Source: Clostridia bacterium
GTDB taxonomy: Bacteria > Bacillota > Clostridia > Christensenellales > Borkfalkiaceae
Length of the DNA: 64,000 nucleotides
Assembly (NCBI GenBank): GCA_017399945.1
Contig: JAFQAQ010000020.1
Coordinates: forward strand, 1 to 64,000
Direction of reading: 5' to 3'
Shown: one piece after another, positions 61,833 to 64,000 of the stretch
Position numbering within the stretch: the first letter of the stretch is position 1
How the letters are laid out: every line of letters begins with the position of its first letter
The notes under the pieces: generated by a model
Told to the model about the DNA's origin: nothing
What the model saw: only the letters and a program-made list of their open reading frames with translations
Database searches by the model: none
Translations under genes and position numbers: made by a program

Positions 61833-63024
61833 ACTAGCCTTATTTATATTGTTTTTCGTTTCTATATTGTTCTTTTCTAACGATTTTGGACTTATTGATA
61901 TTGAAAAAACTGCAATTATAACGGCTATTGCAATAGACAAAGCAGACGACGGAGATTATTTAGTTACCTGCCAAATCGCCGTGCCAGAATCAAGCAACGC
62001 CGTTACCGAAAACCAAAAGGCGCAAATTTCGGGTAAAGGTAGCACGGTGGGTAGCGCAATTAAAAGTACGGGTAGCACTTCGGGGTGGTTTCCACAAACC
62101 ATATTTTGTAATCTTATTATACTAGGTGGTGACCTTGCAACCGACAACGTGATTACCGTGCTCGATTACTTTTCTAAAACCATGCGAGTGCAAGATTCTG
62201 CGCAAGTTATTTTGGCCGATAAAAAAGCAGGTGAACTTTTAACTGCAACCACTCCACTAGATAACATTTCAAGTTTTGCAATTCAAAAGATTTTACTTAA
62301 AAATCCCGGATTTGATAGAGACGTTGCTCCCGTCGACGTAAAAACCTTTTGCGTGGGATATTACTCGCTGACTAAGTCTAGTTTTATGCCACAAGTAAAA
62401 GTTACTCCATCCGAAACGCAACAAAGTGGAAGTTCGGGTGGTTCTGGTGGAAGTTCGGGTGGTTCTGGTGGCGAAAGTTCTTCTTCTAGTGGACAAGACA
62501 CCAAAACGCAAGGCAAAAACCTTTTCGACGCGACGACTACTGCCTTGTTTTTAGAGGGCAAAAAGGTGGGCGAACTAAATAAAGAGCTTACGCACACCTT
62601 AAATATGCTTACGGGCAAGATAAACGGCTCTGCTTTTTCGGTAGACGACGTGGACGGAAACAATTACTTGTTGTCCGTTCTAGAAGATAATTCTAAGTTA
62701 AGGTTAAAGGTTACCGACGATAAGATTAATCTTTATATAGACGTGAAACTTTATTGTAAAATTAGCGACCAAAACACCGCTAAGTCAGATTCTACCTACG
62801 AAAAAAATCAACCCCTCCCACACGACGTTAAAACTAAAACTGAAAATATGATAAAAGATAATATAAACAATCTTTTTTCGGTGATGAAACAGACTAAATG
62901 CGATTTTTTGTATATAAAAGAAAAACTGTACCGTTATCATCACAAACGGTACAGCAGTTATAAAGATAATTATTTAGATAAACTAAACTTACACGTAAAC
63001 GTTGACGTTCACAGTCAACAATAG
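61813..63024 (+). CDS. Ger(x)C family germination protein without lipobox
   Basis: A 403-residue GerAC-type subunit. Known GerC proteins are lipoproteins with a Cys at the end of a short signal. Here the N-terminal hydrophobic stretch (about 7-22) is followed by SNDFGLIDIEKTAIITAIAIDKA with no lipobox cysteine, the first Cys being at about 53, so it is more likely anchored by an uncleaved helix. The protein has the GerC domains (IDIEKTAIITAIAID; TVGSAI; about 80-180 and 235-400) interrupted by a Gly/Ser-rich linker (about 201-234). It overlaps the permease gene by 20 nt; GGGAGAT precedes the ATG. Confidence 0.88.
   Translation: MSRIKPKLALFILFFVSILFFSNDFGLIDIEKTAIITAIAIDKADDGDYLVTCQIAVPESSNAVTENQKAQISGKGSTVGSAIKSTGSTSGWFPQTIFCNLIILGGDLATDNVITVLDYFSKTMRVQDSAQVILADKKAGELLTATTPLDNISSFAIQKILLKNPGFDRDVAPVDVKTFCVGYYSLTKSSFMPQVKVTPSETQQSGSSGGSGGSSGGSGGESSSSSGQDTKTQGKNLFDATTTALFLEGKKVGELNKELTHTLNMLTGKINGSAFSVDDVDGNNYLLSVLEDNSKLRLKVTDDKINLYIDVKLYCKISDQNTAKSDSTYEKNQPLPHDVKTKTENMIKDNINNLFSVMKQTKCDFLYIKEKLYRYHHKRYSSYKDNYLDKLNLHVNVDVHSQQ
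62428..62471 (+). repeat. Tandem 21-bp repeat in the GerC linker
   Basis: Two exact copies of a 21-bp unit (62428-62448 and 62449-62469) plus GG encode GSSGGSG repeats. It makes a flexible low-complexity insert in the GerC protein and may vary in copy number between strains. Confidence 0.85.
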
Positions 63025-63025
63025 T

Positions 63026-64000
63026 TTATTCTTGACCAAAAAAAGTTTTTAATAGTTGGTTTGCATCGGCACCTTTAACGTATGCGCAAATATCGTAAAA
63101 AACGGGTGCAAGACAGTTGGCGTCCAACTTTAAGCCCAAAAGTTTTTTCGCCCACTCGCCAATAGGTTTAAGTTCGAAAAAATCGCCTTGCACGTTTGCA
63201 TTTTTTATAAGCCCTTCTTGAACGTCAAGGTTAATGGAAATATACCCGAAATCAAACTTGCCGTTAAGTTCAAGGTTGCTTTTGGGGGAACTTCCAACGT
63301 TCCAAGAAAAAGTGTCGTATTTTGTTTCAACTAAACTATTGACCAAAGATATATCTTCTTGGGTTATAAAATACTCCTTGCAGTCGGCAAAAAGTTTTTG
63401 TTTTAACCCAAGCATAAATTCGGTTGCGCTCATTGGACTTTTAAGGTGCTCACAAACGTTGGTTACCCTTGCCCTAACCGATTTTATGCCTTTACTTTGC
63501 ATTTTATAGTTTGGCGGTGTGATTGCCGATTGCATAACTTGCATATCCGTCTTAAACAAAATAGTGCCGTGATGTAAAATTCTATCTTTATAAACCGTTT
63601 GGGCGTTGCCGGAAATCTTTTTTCCGTCTACCGTGATATCGTTTCGACCTGAAAACTGCGCGTTTACACCAAGCGAGTTAAGGTATTCTATAACCGGTTT
63701 AGTAAAGAGTTTATAATAATCGTTTTGGTTGTCGTACGGGGCGATTATCGAGTAGCAAAGGTTGTTTAAGTCGTGATAAACGGTGCCACCACCCGTTATT
63801 CTACGCACTACCTTTATATGGTGTTTTTGGGTATAGGAAAAGTTGACTTCTTGCATGGCGTTTTGGTTTACGCCTACTATTACCGAAGGGCTGTTTACCC
63901 ATAGGTATATAAAGAAGTCTTTTTTATTTTTTAGAAGGTGTTCTTCTAACGCCAAATTAAAACGCGCGTCCACACCGTTATGAAAGACTGAAAGGTAGTT
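63026..64000 (-). CDS. lplA: Lipoate--protein ligase (partial, runs off the window)
   Basis: The minus-strand gene continues beyond the window end. Residues VFHNGVDARFNLALEEHLLK precede any start codon supported by the family, so the GTG at 63973 is not taken as the start. LplA attaches lipoate to E2 and H proteins. It has VVRRITGGGTVYHDLNNLCYSII (about 50-72), the SGNAQTVYKDRILHHGTILF motif (about 116-135, with the lipoyl-AMP Lys/Asn region) and a C-terminal accessory domain. It converges with the germination operon. About 324 codons are visible; a few N-terminal codons are missing. Confidence 0.93.
   Translation of the reverse strand, partial: NYLSVFHNGVDARFNLALEEHLLKNKKDFFIYLWVNSPSVIVGVNQNAMQEVNFSYTQKHHIKVVRRITGGGTVYHDLNNLCYSIIAPYDNQNDYYKLFTKPVIEYLNSLGVNAQFSGRNDITVDGKKISGNAQTVYKDRILHHGTILFKTDMQVMQSAITPPNYKMQSKGIKSVRARVTNVCEHLKSPMSATEFMLGLKQKLFADCKEYFITQEDISLVNSLVETKYDTFSWNVGSSPKSNLELNGKFDFGYISINLDVQEGLIKNANVQGDFFELKPIGEWAKKLLGLKLDANCLAPVFYDICAYVKGADANQLLKTFFGQE

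Overview
This 64 kb window is chromosomal DNA from an anaerobic, endospore-forming, low-GC member of the Bacillota (Clostridia). The evidence is an intact pro-sigma-K gene, a tricistronic GerA-type germinant receptor operon, a complete Rnf ferredoxin:NAD+ oxidoreductase operon, HrcA/CIRCE-controlled chaperone operons, a CdaA-type diadenylate cyclase and clostridial gene orders such as hrcA-grpE-dnaK-dnaJ-prmA-mtaB-HIT-rpsU and infC-rpmI-rplT. Placement in an uncultured gut lineage (for example Christensenellales-like) is only a guess. No prophage, insertion sequence or CRISPR array was seen; almost all of it is housekeeping DNA with small accessory pieces.

Layout. 1-0.42 kb: a tRNA-Pro(CGG) gene and a 5' half-tRNA relic. 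0.4-8.4 kb (minus): comEC, holA, cdaA, an overlooked 42-codon membrane peptide gene, a DUF1015 gene, aspartokinase and malic enzyme. 8.4-8.7 kb (plus): a candidate free-standing structured RNA with its own promoter and terminators. 8.9-11.1 kb (plus): a cation/proton antiporter and an AEC transporter. 11.2-11.5 kb: tRNA-Glu(CTC) with a duplicated 3' end plus terminator. 11.5-17.9 kb (minus): HAD phosphatase, DJ-1 protein, beta-helix protein, galE, galT and a THUMP methyltransferase. 18.1-24.7 kb (plus): an orphan polytopic membrane protein and rnfCDGEAB. 24.9-26.9 kb: orphan MazF-like toxin, nitroreductase, a small unknown protein, rpsU and a small XRE regulator with two palindromic operator candidates.

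27-34.7 kb (minus) is the heat-shock operon hrcA-grpE-dnaK-[YgjV-like membrane protein]-dnaJ-prmA-mtaB-HIT, with a CIRCE-like operator. 34.8-42.4 kb (minus) runs ruvC-ruvA-ruvB-queA-tgt-[second YgjV-like gene]-Dabb-HAD-S26 peptidase-proA, with many overlaps. 42.5-46.8 kb (minus) holds a trypsin-like lipoprotein protease, a YebC-family gene, a TrmH-type methyltransferase and infC-rpmI-rplT; infC appears to start with AUU and is preceded by an attenuator-like leader. 47-51.6 kb holds a PlsC-type acyltransferase carrying a zinc ribbon, DegV, an archaeal-type aspartyl-tRNA synthetase and a DUF554 protein. 51.7-53.7 kb is groES-groEL with a second CIRCE. 53.7-57.6 kb: MATE transporter, thyA-folA, an SDR enzyme and a TM1266-family regulator. 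57.7-63 kb is a spore block (sigK, an unknown membrane protein, gerA-type operon). The window ends inside a lipoate-protein ligase gene.

Functionally the window combines redox energy coupling (Rnf), proteostasis (DnaK and GroE), DNA repair and replication (RuvABC, HolA), tRNA modification (QueA, Tgt, MtaB), c-di-AMP signalling and sporulation/germination. The items I find most unusual are the 8.49-8.69 kb RNA, the CdaA-linked micropeptide gene, the YgjV-like gene inserted between dnaK and dnaJ, the ComEC C-terminal domain without metal ligands, the tRNA relics, and the lipobox-less GerC protein behind a likely forespore promoter.
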